Shown here piece after piece: positions 6,931-15,472 of a stretch of 35,282 bases of DNA. The stretch comes from Syntrophaceae bacterium. GTDB taxonomy: Bacteria; Desulfobacterota; Syntrophia; Syntrophales; Smithellaceae. The stretch's first letter is position 1. Each line of letters begins with the position of its first letter. The notes below the pieces were generated by a model. It ran no database searches, was not told the DNA's origin, and saw only the letters and a list, made by a program, of their open reading frames with translations. Both the position numbers and the translations under genes were made by a program. The stretch covers positions 1 through 35,282 of the forward strand of contig JAFGKC010000027.1 in assembly GCA_016928765.1 (NCBI GenBank), written 5' to 3'.

Positions 6931-8550
6931 ATGATAATTAAAACTAGATCGATCACTCGTGGAAAGACATGCTTTATTATCGGTTGCCTGTCATTCGTTT
7001 TACTGACAAGTATTTGTTGGGCATCCTCGTCTTCTGGCAAATCCGACGTTCAGAAATTATCTACTGTATCAAAACCGACTGCGGACCACGCCAAATTCAT
7101 TATCCTCAATCAGCACATGAAACAAGGGCCCGACGCAACCAAGGCATGTCTTACTTGCCACACCGAGGCAGCAAAACAAGTTCAAAATAATATCCACTGG
7201 ACTTGGGGATTAGACAAGATGGGAAAGGAGGGAATGGGCAAAGCCCGTATTATAAACAACTTCTGAATTTCCCCGCGTACTAACTGGTGCAGGTGCACCA
7301 GCTGCCATGCCGGTTACGGTTGGAAAGATGAAAAATTTGATTTCACGGCTCAACAAAATGTTGACTGTTTAATATGTCATGAACATTCAGGCCAATACAA
7401 GAAATTCCCTACGGATTGCGGACATCCTGCTTATAAGCAGAAGGAATTTGGCGGTAAAGTCTTTAAGCCAGTCAATCTCAATCTAGCGGCAAAGTCCGTA
7501 GGTAAACCTACTTTAAAAAATTGCGGCGCGTGCCATTTCTATGGCGGCGGCGGCGATGGGGTTAAACATGGAGATTTGAATTCTTCAATCCTCTCAGCCA
7601 ATAGAGATCTGGACGTTCACATGTCTAAAGAAGGCGCAAACCTTACATGTACCGACTGTCATACAACGGTTAATCACGAAATGTCAGGCAGGTATTACAC
7701 AAAACGCGCTTTATTAAATCGTCAAGCGACAGCGCTCGGAAGCCATCTTTCGTGCGAATCTTGTCATGGAGCGACACCCCACAAAAACTCGGCTAAACTC
7801 AATGACCACACGGACAAAGTTTCCTGTCAGGCGTGCCACATCCCCGGTTTTGCGCGGAGCTCGGTAAGCACGTTGATGTCGTGGGATTGGTCAACAGCAG
7901 GAAAATTTACAGCTGACAAAAAACCAATAACCAAAAAAGACACTGACGGAAACCCCATTTATAACACGATGAAAGGGGATATGGTCTGGGGAAAAAATGT
8001 CACTCCCATTTATGCCTGGTACAATGGCGCAATGAAATATACAACTATGAAAGACACTCTTCCGGCTAGCCGTCCAGTTGAAATTAATCAACCTCTGGGC
8101 GATTATAATGACCCGGAAGCGAGAATTTTTCCCTTCAAGTATTTCCAGGGCCGCCAGGTTTACGACGCGGAGACTAACCGTTTCGTCATAAGTAAGCTGT
8201 TTGGCCCCAAAGGTAGCGGTGCTTACTGGTCAGATTATAATTGGCAGAAGTCAGTGGAAGTCGGCATGGCTGAATCGGGAGAAAAATTCAGCGGAAAAAT
8301 TGATTTTGTTGATACAGCAATGTATTGGCCTGTTACGCACATGGTCGCGCCGAAAGAGAACTCTTTGCAATGCGCGGCCTGTCACGCTCGTAACGGGCGT
8401 CTTGCCAGCGTTGCGGGTTTCTACCTTCCGGGACGTGATCGGGTTAAATGGCTGGATATTATTGGCTGGTCATTGTTTATTCTCTCAATCATTGGCGTAT
8501 TGGCACATGGTTTTGGACGTTTAATTTTCCGGTTGAAAAGGAGTAAGTAA
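6931..8550 (+). CDS. Octaheme c-type cytochrome (tetrathionate-reductase family) with active-site selenocysteine
   Basis: The frame is 539 residues with one internal TGA at residue 112 (7264-7266). After an N-terminal membrane/signal segment (near residues 14-32) there are eight CxxCH heme motifs in order: CLTCH, CTSCH, CLICH, CGACH, CTDCH, CESCH, CQACH and CAACH. A C-terminal membrane helix (WSLFILSIIGVLAHGFG) anchors it. The TGA lies in INNF-U-ISPRTN, just before heme motif 2, where the family has NNFC. In Shewanella octaheme tetrathionate reductase (numbers from memory) Asn61, Cys64, Asp150 and Lys153 line the active heme. Here NNFU and DGVK keep the Asn-x-x-Cys/Sec and Asp-x-x-Lys pattern. 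Such enzymes reduce tetrathionate, nitrite or hydroxylamine in vitro, and the true substrate is open. A hairpin with an AGGU loop follows the TGA. A cytochrome b gene follows directly. Confidence 0.88.
7284..7301 (+). promoter_or_regulatory. Putative SECIS hairpin of the octaheme selenocytochrome
   Basis: The stretch CTGGTGC-AGGT-GCACCAG forms a perfect 7-bp stem closed by an AGGU loop, beginning 18 nt after the TGA. The upper part closely resembles the Escherichia coli fdhF element, which has a GC-closed loop beginning AGGU. The spacing to the loop (24 nt) is longer than for the other Sec codons here. Confidence 0.75.
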
Positions 8551-8551
8551 A

Positions 8552-9163
8552 ATGAAGCAAGTTATTATGTATCAAGGCACTGAAAGGTTATGGCATTGGT
8601 TACAGGCGGCTTTAATAATTTTTCTTCTGCTAACCGGTTTTGAACTACACGGAACTTACGAAATATTCGGCTATGAAGACGCGTATGAGCTTCACGCATT
8701 TGCCGCTTGGACGATGATAATAACAACCCTTTTCGCTATTGTCTGGCATATATACACTCATGAGTGGAGACAATACATACCAACACTTAAAGATCTCGAT
8801 AAAGTAATCCGCTGCTACCTAATAGGTATATTTTATGATGAACCGCACCCTTTTAAGAAAAAGCCAGAAGCAAAATTAAATCCATTGCAAAGGCTAAGTT
8901 ATCTGTATATTTTATTAATTGTGTTCCCAGTTCTTATAATCAGCGGATTGGTTTGTTTTTTTTACAACGAGCTCCAGGCTATGGGTTTGCCCATATCTTT
9001 TGAAGCATTCGCGATTATTCATACGATCTGCGCATTTTTGATGCTTATCTTTCTGGTGATACATATTTATATGACCACCACAGGCAAAACTCCCTGGGCA
9101 TACACTGTGTCGATGATCACCGGACGTGATGAGATTGAAGAAGAAGATACTAAGCTGGCATAA
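8552..9163 (+). CDS. Membrane cytochrome b, partner of the octaheme cytochrome
   Basis: This 203-residue protein has four predicted membrane helices and well-placed histidines for two b hemes: RLWHWLQAALIIFLLLTGFELHG, LHAFAAWTMIITTLFAIVWHIYTH and IIHTICAFLMLIFLVIHIY. It belongs to the hydrogenase/formate-dehydrogenase type cytochrome b (b561-like) group that links the quinone pool to periplasmic redox enzymes. It starts two bases after the octaheme stop, behind an AAGGAG ribosome site, so the two form one unit: quinol oxidation in the membrane and reduction of a periplasmic acceptor. This pairing is an inference from order and family. Confidence 0.85.
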   Translation: MKQVIMYQGTERLWHWLQAALIIFLLLTGFELHGTYEIFGYEDAYELHAFAAWTMIITTLFAIVWHIYTHEWRQYIPTLKDLDKVIRCYLIGIFYDEPHPFKKKPEAKLNPLQRLSYLYILLIVFPVLIISGLVCFFYNELQAMGLPISFEAFAIIHTICAFLMLIFLVIHIYMTTTGKTPWAYTVSMITGRDEIEEEDTKLA

Positions 9164-9178
9164 ACGCAAATAAAAAAT

Positions 9179-9720
9179 ATTACGCTATATCTCGATTCAG
9201 ATATTCAGTTAAGCGAGTTAACTGCCAAAAATTACGACAAGGCAATGAACATAGGCTCATTAGGTTTTTACAAAGATTTTATAAAAAAGCCATTGGGAAC
9301 ATAGTAATACAATCAGACGATCAAATCTTTGATTTAGGCTGTGGAACCAGCAGAAATGCTTTTCTAATGATTCATTATCCTGGTTCAACGGGCTATATCA
9401 ATGGTTTTGATATATCTCACAATATGGAAAGACAGTTCGTTCTAAGATTAAAACAAGGCCAAAGAATTCAATTCAAGAACCAACGCATTGATATGCCTTT
9501 TAATCTACAAACCATGTATTTAGTACGAATCAGTGTAATTCATAACATGTTGAACCATTTAAACCCAAGCGGGAGTTTTCATATTCTCGATTTTGCTTAA
9601 TTTGATTTAAAAAAAATATGTTTTCTTTATCTTTTTGTCTTTGAAAAAATTGAATACAAATACGCCTTTGATTTCATCGAAAGAAACTGAAAGAAAATAT
9701 TAAAGCAGATACTAGCCACA
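9179..9720 (+). pseudogene. Decayed class I SAM-dependent methyltransferase
   Basis: Pieces of one methyltransferase can be read in successive frames. First comes LDSDIQLSELTAKNYDKAMN and GFYKDFIKK, then after a frameshift in an A-run near 9285 AIGNIVIQSDDQIFDLGCGTS, whose DLGCGTS is the SAM-binding glycine loop. It continues with YINGFDISHNM and ends with LNHLNPSGSFHILDFA. After a TAA at 9598-9600 there is a further recognisable tail (EKIEYKYAFDFIERN). Several stops and a probable internal deletion remove any chance of function. It is not a Sec gene: the interruptions are frameshifts and TAA/TAG codons. The stretch 9164-9743 holds nothing else. Confidence 0.6.
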
Positions 9721-9743
9721 ATTTTATTTGAAATGAGGCATTA

Positions 9744-10382
9744 CTAAATTTCAATAACTTTTCCCGCGCCGCCTTCAATATACTGATCAGGGTAGAGAGA
9801 TTTTATCTCCTGTTTATATTGAGTGCAGTGGGTTGAACAAATCAATCCCAGGCCATTCAACGATTCAGGTCTGTTCCCATGCAAGCCCCCTATAATTCCG
9901 TAAACCTTGCCGAATTCGGAAGCCGAGCTGATTATTTCTTCTATTGGCGGATGCGAACATCCTGCTATAATTACAATACCTCTTTTGGTTTCAACGCAAA
10001 GAGATTGCTCTATTCCCTTTAATTCTCCCGTGGAATAAATTCCATCGTAAAGTTTTTTTGATTTTTGTATTTCAATAACCTCTTTCGCGTTTTTAACTCC
10101 CCGGAAAGAACGCGGAATCCAAACTCTAACATTATTGTTCTGATCCAGAAAAGCAGACAGGCCTCCCGTATGATCAAAATGAGCGTGAGAAATAAAAACA
10201 TCTTCGATTGCTTCAGGATCAATCTCCAGTGTTTTCATGTTTGATAAAAGTATTGACCCACTCGCTCCTGTGTCAAAAAGAATTCTTTTCCCCTTAGCTT
10301 CTACCAGCGCCGAAAAACCCCAGTCAGCCTGAAGATCATTTCGGGAAACGATATTGTCGTAAATTATGGTGGCTTTCATCAT
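9744..10382 (-). CDS. Metallo-beta-lactamase-fold hydrolase
   Basis: This 212-residue protein has the metal-binding motif SHAHFDHTGGL, the following FDTGASGSILLSN strand, IIAGCSHPPIEEII and IIGGLHGN. These are typical of the MBL group often annotated as dihydropterin aminobenzene-phosphate-synthase-like. It is related to the 319-residue protein at 29757-30716. The substrate is unknown. It stands alone on its strand behind a perfect -35 box and a 43-bp block shared with the promoter of the MerB-like selenoprotein gene, so the two may respond to the same signal. The leader between promoter and start is about 120 nt. Confidence 0.8.
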   Translation of the reverse strand: MMKATIIYDNIVSRNDLQADWGFSALVEAKGKRILFDTGASGSILLSNMKTLEIDPEAIEDVFISHAHFDHTGGLSAFLDQNNNVRVWIPRSFRGVKNAKEVIEIQKSKKLYDGIYSTGELKGIEQSLCVETKRGIVIIAGCSHPPIEEIISSASEFGKVYGIIGGLHGNRPESLNGLGLICSTHCTQYKQEIKSLYPDQYIEGGAGKVIEI

Positions 10383-10507
10383 ATCTTTCCTTTCATGAAT
10401 TTGTCATAATTATTTCAATCTCCTGACATGTATTATTATCCTTTAAACAATTTATGCTTTGTTTATAAATTTAATAAAAAATATTAATATAATAAACAAC
10501 TTAATTA

Positions 10508-10536
10508 ATGATAAGGAAACGTCCATGAGGTGTCAA
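10508..10536 (-). promoter_or_regulatory. Sigma-70-type promoter of the metallo-hydrolase gene
   Basis: On the minus strand TTGACA (10536-10531) is followed after 17 nt by TATCAT (10513-10508). It has the same -35 context as the MerB-like gene promoter. Confidence 0.6.
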
Positions 10537-10572
10537 GGCAATAAACTTGTGCGCGGAAAATGACACGTAATT
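10530..10572 (-). repeat. 43-bp promoter-upstream block, copy B
   Basis: This is the second copy of the block at 4405-4447: 37 of 43 identical, ungapped, same orientation relative to the downstream gene, and ending on the -35 box. Similarity stops at the -35 box, which suggests selection on a binding site and not a recent duplication of the whole region. Confidence 0.6.
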
Positions 10573-10721
10573 TCAAAAGAATAGGCTAAAAAAGATTAGC
10601 AAATATCGTTTGACAAAATAAAGGCAAAGTTGTTTTATATTTCCGCCCGATAAACTGCGGAATTTCAAATAGTTCCGGCATAATAAATTGAAATTTTGTA
10701 AGCATTTTAGCTTGGTGCGTT

Positions 10722-11168
10722 ATGCAGGTTAATTCACAAACTACCCCTTCAAAAATAAGAAGCAGTATGCTTTGGGGTATTCTCTTTGTGCTCATTATCT
10801 TAAACGCGTGCACATTAAAAAAGATTGTCCCCTTGCCTGCCGCTCCCCCGGAAGGCGTCTGGACTTATCCGGGCGGCGGCGCGGAACCGATGTCGATAAT
10901 TTTCAATGCGGATGGAACTTTAACATTTGCCGGCGGTTTTTTAAAATTCAACCCGTCAAACTGGCAATACGACAAAAAAACACATAAATTGCAGGTAAAA
11001 GTCCCCGGCAACGAAACATTCGAAACATATTGTGGCGACGATTATGATGAAGAATATTCCTGCCTGCACTTCAACAACATCACCGATACCTTCGAATGCA
11101 AGCTTACCGAAAAAACTAAAAGCATCAACTTTCTGGGATGGAGTTATTTGCGACAGCAAAAAAAATAA
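10722..11168 (+). CDS. Putative lipoprotein of unknown function
   Basis: This is a 148-residue protein whose hydrophobic segment ends in a lipobox-like ILNAC, so it is probably anchored in a membrane after cleavage before that cysteine. The mature part shows WTYPGGGAEPMSIIFNADGTLTFAGG and two further cysteines, like small beta-rich lipocalin-type domains. I do not recognise a family with certainty. No strong ribosome site precedes the ATG at 10722; an ATG at 10767 inside the signal sequence is a possible alternative. It stands upstream of another exported protein on the same strand. Confidence 0.6.
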   Translation: MQVNSQTTPSKIRSSMLWGILFVLIILNACTLKKIVPLPAAPPEGVWTYPGGGAEPMSIIFNADGTLTFAGGFLKFNPSNWQYDKKTHKLQVKVPGNETFETYCGDDYDEEYSCLHFNNITDTFECKLTEKTKSINFLGWSYLRQQKK

Positions 11169-11248
11169 GCCGTCCCGAATAGGTATTTTATAAAAATAGT
11201 AATTTTAACCCATCAAATGCTAAGTCTTCATATAAGGAGGCAATTTTT

Positions 11249-11830
11249 ATGAATATGAAATACAAGAAAATAATCGTCGCGGCATTCATCATTATGGGAT
11301 TATTAATTTTTCTAATAACAGGTTACGCGGAAGATCCGAGGCCAAATCCGGGAATGCCCACACCTTCCACAGGTCTTCCAAAAATAAAAGTGCCTTCCCT
11401 ACCCGAGAAACCTGATCTTTTGATACGCATAAGCGGCTCGGGCTTAGGAGGAGCAAATGATCTTTACCCTGATAATCCCGGCATGGGGCCTTCAGCATTC
11501 AGAGTAAGCGGACAGGTTCTGAACGCCAAAAGAGCCGCTGTCCGCGGATGCGAAGTCAATATACTTCTTTCAGCAGACAGAAAAGTATCGCCTGACGACA
11601 GATTGCTAGACAGAATTTTAATTACTGAAACCATTCCGCCTTTTGACGGCGCGAGGTTTGGCTCCGCCACCCTACCCAGAAAAGACTACGGCATTGCCGG
11701 TATTCCGGCAGGCACATACTTTATTTGCGCTAAAGTTGACACTGCAAACAGAATACCCGAAACTAATGAAAACAATAATGAAGATTGCGTCCCGGAGGCA
11801 ATACGCATACACCCGGCAGGATCAAAATAA
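11249..11830 (+). CDS. Secreted protein with CARDB/immunoglobulin-like domain
   Basis: This is a 193-residue protein with a clear signal peptide (residues 5-27, KKIIVAAFIIMGLLIFLITG then YAED). After a proline-rich linker (PRPNPGMPTPSTGLPKIKVP) a beta-sandwich region follows, with features of CARDB domains: PDLLIRISGSG, VRGCEVNILLSAD, GTYFICAKVDTANRIPETNENNNED. Such domains mediate binding outside the cell. AAGGAGG precedes the start. The partner is not known. Confidence 0.65.
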   Translation: MNMKYKKIIVAAFIIMGLLIFLITGYAEDPRPNPGMPTPSTGLPKIKVPSLPEKPDLLIRISGSGLGGANDLYPDNPGMGPSAFRVSGQVLNAKRAAVRGCEVNILLSADRKVSPDDRLLDRILITETIPPFDGARFGSATLPRKDYGIAGIPAGTYFICAKVDTANRIPETNENNNEDCVPEAIRIHPAGSK

Positions 11831-12002
11831 TAAGAAGTTTTGCAGTCCAATATAAATTGACATAAATACCTAGATTTTTAGGAGTGGGATTTTTTGCGGA
11901 AGTAAATTTAGCTACAAGCAATTTCATCCATAATCTCTTGTTTAATGCTTTTAAAAGAATATAGTTTTATAGTTAATGATTTAGAAAAGAATAAGATTTA
12001 AA

Positions 12003-12712
12003 ATGTCAAAAAGAATTGTACGTAAAACACAAAACAAAAGTGCGAGTACTATTTTCTTAGCATGTAATTTCACTAACAAACGTGTCAAGAAACATTTTGA
12101 CGGTTTAAAGAAAAAGTTAGAAGAGTTTCTTCCAGTCCGTATATATATTAGCGATCAAGTTCAGGGCGAGGGCGCACGAGATTTATGGAAAGATATTACT
12201 CAAGAAAGTCTTCTCTAGTAATCTGCGACGTAACGTCTTTCCGGCCAAACGTGATTCTTGAGCTTGGGTTTGCATTAGCAAATAAGAAAGCCAAAGAAAT
12301 ATTAATATGCCGCGATCTAACTCCAGATGGGAAAAAAAGAGTAAGACAGAGATGGTTGTTAAGTGACATTTCTCATCTTCATAGAATTGAATATAAAACA
12401 TTTAATATACTCGATGAACATATTCTTAAATATGTTATGGCAATGAGACCTATTAAAAACTTTAATCGCTTTATTGCTTTCATGAAACGGCAAAAAAAAT
12501 TATCTGAAAAAGCATACATTACCGAAGCACTCGAAGTACTGAGAGAGATTCGCGATAGTGGGCCGATTCCACGTCGAGAATTTAAATCGCGCCTTGATAA
12601 TCGAGATGTTGATGCTAAAATTCTCGGAAATCTTTTAAAACGTTTTGAATTAGCCAGACCAGAACCAAGTAAAGATGGTTGTTGGTGGCTATTTGACAAT
12701 ATAACGGGCTAA
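12003..12712 (+). pseudogene. TIR-like nucleotide-domain protein with C-terminal winged helix, frameshifted
   Basis: Two overlapping reading frames (12003-12218 and 12185-12712) make one protein of about 230 residues if a single frameshift near 12205 is corrected. The first frame reads STIFLACNFTNKRVKKHF and ISDQVQGEGARDLWKDITQE. The second continues SSLVICDVTSFRPNVILELG and FALANKKAKEILICRD. The PNVILELGFALA pattern is typical of TIR-like or nucleoside-deoxyribosyltransferase-like domains found in phage-defence proteins. The C-terminal part (EALEVLREIRDSGPIPRREF, LLKRFELARPEP) looks like a winged helix. The break may be a real mutation, programmed, or a sequencing error. The break shows TAG followed at once by TAA, so recoding as pyrrolysine is not plausible. 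Confidence 0.6.
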
Positions 12713-12784
12713 ATTTATCTTTATTAATTTGACGTAAATATTCTGTTTTTTTGCTTTAAAATTTAAATTATTAAGGAGGCAAAC

Positions 12785-13330
12785 ATGCGCATAATAAAAA
12801 TTATTTTAGTTGTTTTTATGTTCTTAGTATTATCAATCTACGCAGTGGCGGATGTTCAGCAACCGCCTGCCCCGGCAAGCAATGCCGCTACGGATTTCAC
12901 TCTCCCTGATCAGGACGGAAAATTATGGACGCTTAGCGAAGTTTTGAAAAATTACCGCGGTGTAGTGCTTGCCTTTTATCCCAAAGACGATACAGGCCTC
13001 TGAATTAAAGAATTTGTTGAGTTTCAACAAAACATCAAAAAGTACGAAGAACGCAATATCAAAATTCTGGGCTTAAGCCGAGATTCGGCCGAATCGCATC
13101 GCAACTTTATCGCCAAACACAAGCTCAATGACCTGACGCTTTTGGTGGATGAAAAAGGCAAAATCGCCAAGCTCTATGACGCCGACCACTGGCTTTTGCC
13201 GCTTTCCAAGCGTGTTTACATAATTATTGATAAAAAAATGAATATCATTTACAGAAAGGATATGGGCTTTGGCCTTCTGGAAAATCAGACGGAAACGCTG
13301 ATTGGCGAAATCGAGCGTAACATAAAATAA
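12785..13330 (+). CDS. Exported selenocysteine peroxiredoxin (BCP/PrxU type)
   Basis: The frame is 181 residues with an internal TGA at residue 73 (13001-13003). A signal peptide covers about residues 1-23 (IILVVFMFLVLSIYAVA). The peroxiredoxin fold follows: TDFTLPDQDGKLWTLSEV, then VVLAFYPKDDTGL-U-IKEF. The TGA is the peroxidatic position (TxxC, here TGLU), and the downstream half (ILGLSRDSAESHRNFI, LLVDEKGKIAKLYD, RVYIIIDKKMNI) is intact. It would reduce peroxides at the cell surface or in the periplasm. The protein has no cysteine at all, so the selenol must be recycled by an external thiol or partner. AAGGAGG lies before the start. A hairpin follows the TGA. Sec forms of Prx with this motif are known in other anaerobes. 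Confidence 0.88.
13013..13031 (+). promoter_or_regulatory. Putative SECIS hairpin of the exported peroxiredoxin
   Basis: TTTGTTGA-GTT-TCAACAAA begins 10 nt after the TGA and forms a perfect 8-bp stem, AT-rich, with a GUU loop. The loop GU is about 18 nt after the TGA, as for most other Sec codons in the window. Confidence 0.65.
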
Positions 13331-13417
13331 AAGCTCAAAAAACGCATTACTTTTAGCAATTTAATTTCGATAAAGTATATTTAACATTATCATAATGCAG
13401 TTATTGGAGATTTTACT

Positions 13418-13957
13418 ATGCGATTCAAATTGATATCTATAATTGTTTTCTTGATAATCACCGTTATCTTTTCCGGTTGCACTCGTAACTACGTCGTCAA
13501 ACCTTTTAACATCGAACCAGCGCTAGTTCCAAAATTTCAAGCTAACGGTTCGATTAATCTAATTAATGCCCAAATCCCGGGCACGCAGAAAGTATTTCGC
13601 TCCGGTCCGGCTATTAACTGGGTTGGCGATTTATACGAGTGGACCGGCCAGGCAATTGAGCTGCTTGCCTCTGAACTCGAACAAAGAAAAATGAAAGTTT
13701 CCCCCGACTCTGCAAAAACTTTGAAATTATCGGTTACTGAGGGAAAACTTTTGAGAGAGGCGACCGGGGTACGCTGTGTAATTACACTTAAAGTTATCGC
13801 CGGCAACGGCTATTCTAAAGAATTCATTGGAGAAAATATCCACCGCGCCTCGCCGTTTGGTGAAATGGCAAGATACTACGCTGGTGCTAACGCTCTAACC
13901 GAAGCTGTGATTGCCATACTTAATGATAAAGAATTGATACGCTATTTTGAAGAATAG
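13418..13957 (+). CDS. Putative lipoprotein of unknown function
   Basis: This is a 179-residue protein with signal peptide and lipobox (residues 5-21, FLIITVIFSGC). The mature part resembles lipoproteins that handle small ligands or envelope assembly (AINWVGDLYEWTGQAIELLA, TLKLSVTEGKLLREATGVRC). I do not recognise a named family. TTGGAG lies before the start. The next gene starts one base after its stop, so the two are probably co-transcribed. Confidence 0.65.
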   Translation: MRFKLISIIVFLIITVIFSGCTRNYVVKPFNIEPALVPKFQANGSINLINAQIPGTQKVFRSGPAINWVGDLYEWTGQAIELLASELEQRKMKVSPDSAKTLKLSVTEGKLLREATGVRCVITLKVIAGNGYSKEFIGENIHRASPFGEMARYYAGANALTEAVIAILNDKELIRYFEE

Positions 13958-13958
13958 A

Positions 13959-15377
13959 ATGCAACCGGAACAAAACCGTATCGTATATCTTGATAATATC
14001 AGAAACGTCCTTGTCTTCAAGGTTGTTGTGTACCACGCCATTTTGGCGTTTGCTTATCCTATACTCTTCTGGTGGGCAACGGTAGATAAAGAAGGCTCGG
14101 CCAGGATTTTTGAAACAGCCGTCCGGGTGATGTATATTTACATGATGCCCTGCGTGATCTTTATTGCCGCGCTGTTTATCTTCCCCTCCCTGAAGCAAGT
14201 CGGCGTATTACAATACATCAAAAAAAGATTTCTACGGCTCTATGTGCCGGTAATAGTTTTTGTGTTTTGCATGGGTGATATTTTCCCGTATCTCATGTCC
14301 AGGAAAATGGGCAATTTAAGCCTTACCTATCTGGATACATTCATCGGTTTCTGGCGCTCCTTCATAGACATCCCTCTGATATTTATGACCGATCCGGACA
14401 TCATGATCAATAAAATACACTTTGATTTTTATCACACCTGGTTTTTAACCCTGCTTTTCTTTGTAACAATTATAGTTGTCCTGCTGTATCTGCCATTTAT
14501 AAAAAAATCCGTTAAACCCGCCATGCCGGAGAGCCGGAAAAATATTATCACTGAAACAATTCTTTTTGCTTTGACGCTGAGCATCATTTACGTGATTGTT
14601 TCCTGGATTTACGTTCTGAATGGCATTCTTCTTAACGGATGGACCATGGTGGGCAAGGCAGTGTTTTTTGAAAACATTCAGATCTGGATGCTTATCCCTT
14701 TTTTCGTATTTGGATTATACGTCTATAAAAAAGAATGGCATACTCGCAGCGATATCGGCAGCTGGAAAATGTGGGGTACGCTTACACTTATCTTTCTTGG
14801 ATTATACATAATTTTGATACACTTTGTTTATCTGCCCGGAGTCGAGGGAATGTATAAAATCGTTGAACACAATACTCTGTTTGACGATAAACTGGCTTTA
14901 CCGGATTTTGATACTTATTTATTGATCGGAACCTTACTTATGTGGTTTGTATCACCTTTAAGCTGTGTGTTTATCCTGATGTTTTTGCTTTCTTTTGCCA
15001 AAAGATTTTTTAATAGACCGAACGCTATAACAGCGTTTTGTTCGAAGCATTCCATCAACGTCTACATTCTGCATTACATTCCTGTGCTTCTTTTTCAATA
15101 CGCCCTGCTGGATGTGCCCATCGCATCTATATTTAAAATAATCCTGATGATGATAATCATCATCCCCGCGTGCCTGTGGCTGAGCCATCGCTTGGTTTAT
15201 CCTTACCCCAAAACTGCTATTTTGTTTTTTGTCGCGCTGAAGCTGGCGGCGCTGGCCGCAGGGTTTGAATTTTATTATTGGGCAATACTTGCTATTATTT
15301 TTATTTCCTTCGCCGCCGCTCTTTACGAATTTACAAAATTCATGATTTCCCGCAATGCCATACAGAATACTGCATGA
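13959..15377 (+). CDS. Membrane acyltransferase (acyltransferase family 3)
   Basis: About 472 residues with ten or more membrane helices. The opening YLDNIRNVLVFKVVVYHAI carries the early histidine of acyltransferase family 3 (OafA/glucan-modifying type), and INVYILHYIPVLLFQYALL matches the late helix seen in the family. Such enzymes move acyl groups across the membrane onto surface sugars or lipids. The start was set at the ATG at 13959, one base after the lipoprotein stop. A TTG at 13947 would add four residues and overlap that gene. The acceptor is unknown. Confidence 0.8.
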   Translation: MQPEQNRIVYLDNIRNVLVFKVVVYHAILAFAYPILFWWATVDKEGSARIFETAVRVMYIYMMPCVIFIAALFIFPSLKQVGVLQYIKKRFLRLYVPVIVFVFCMGDIFPYLMSRKMGNLSLTYLDTFIGFWRSFIDIPLIFMTDPDIMINKIHFDFYHTWFLTLLFFVTIIVVLLYLPFIKKSVKPAMPESRKNIITETILFALTLSIIYVIVSWIYVLNGILLNGWTMVGKAVFFENIQIWMLIPFFVFGLYVYKKEWHTRSDIGSWKMWGTLTLIFLGLYIILIHFVYLPGVEGMYKIVEHNTLFDDKLALPDFDTYLLIGTLLMWFVSPLSCVFILMFLLSFAKRFFNRPNAITAFCSKHSINVYILHYIPVLLFQYALLDVPIASIFKIILMMIIIIPACLWLSHRLVYPYPKTAILFFVALKLAALAAGFEFYYWAILAIIFISFAAALYEFTKFMISRNAIQNTA

Positions 15378-15408
15378 CATCAAAAAATATTAACCGCGTT
15401 TTTTGATG
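15378..15408. terminator. Bidirectional stem-loop between convergent genes
   Basis: CATCAAAAAA (15378-15387) pairs perfectly with TTTTTTGATG (15399-15408) around an 11-nt loop. It begins just after the acyltransferase stop and faces the end of the diguanylate cyclase gene. The A/T runs on both arms fit termination in both directions. The element CATCAAAAAA occurs again at 15452-15461. Confidence 0.55.
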
Positions 15409-15472
15409 AATTATAGAGTCACATCCGGCCAGTAAGCAGGCAGACCGCACATCAAAAAATTTAAAGTGAAAT

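Larger units (their letters stand above)
10383..10721. other. Intergenic region between divergent metallo-hydrolase and lipoprotein genes
   Basis: This 339-nt stretch holds the promoter and repeat block of the metallo-hydrolase gene. The remainder is AT-rich. I see no further gene in it, and no clear promoter for the plus-strand lipoprotein. Confidence 0.5.

Noticed and set aside
12195-12225. TAG in the TIR-like gene as a pyrrolysine codon
   Set aside because: A TAA follows the TAG at once, and the homologous sequence continues in a different frame, so this is a frameshift.
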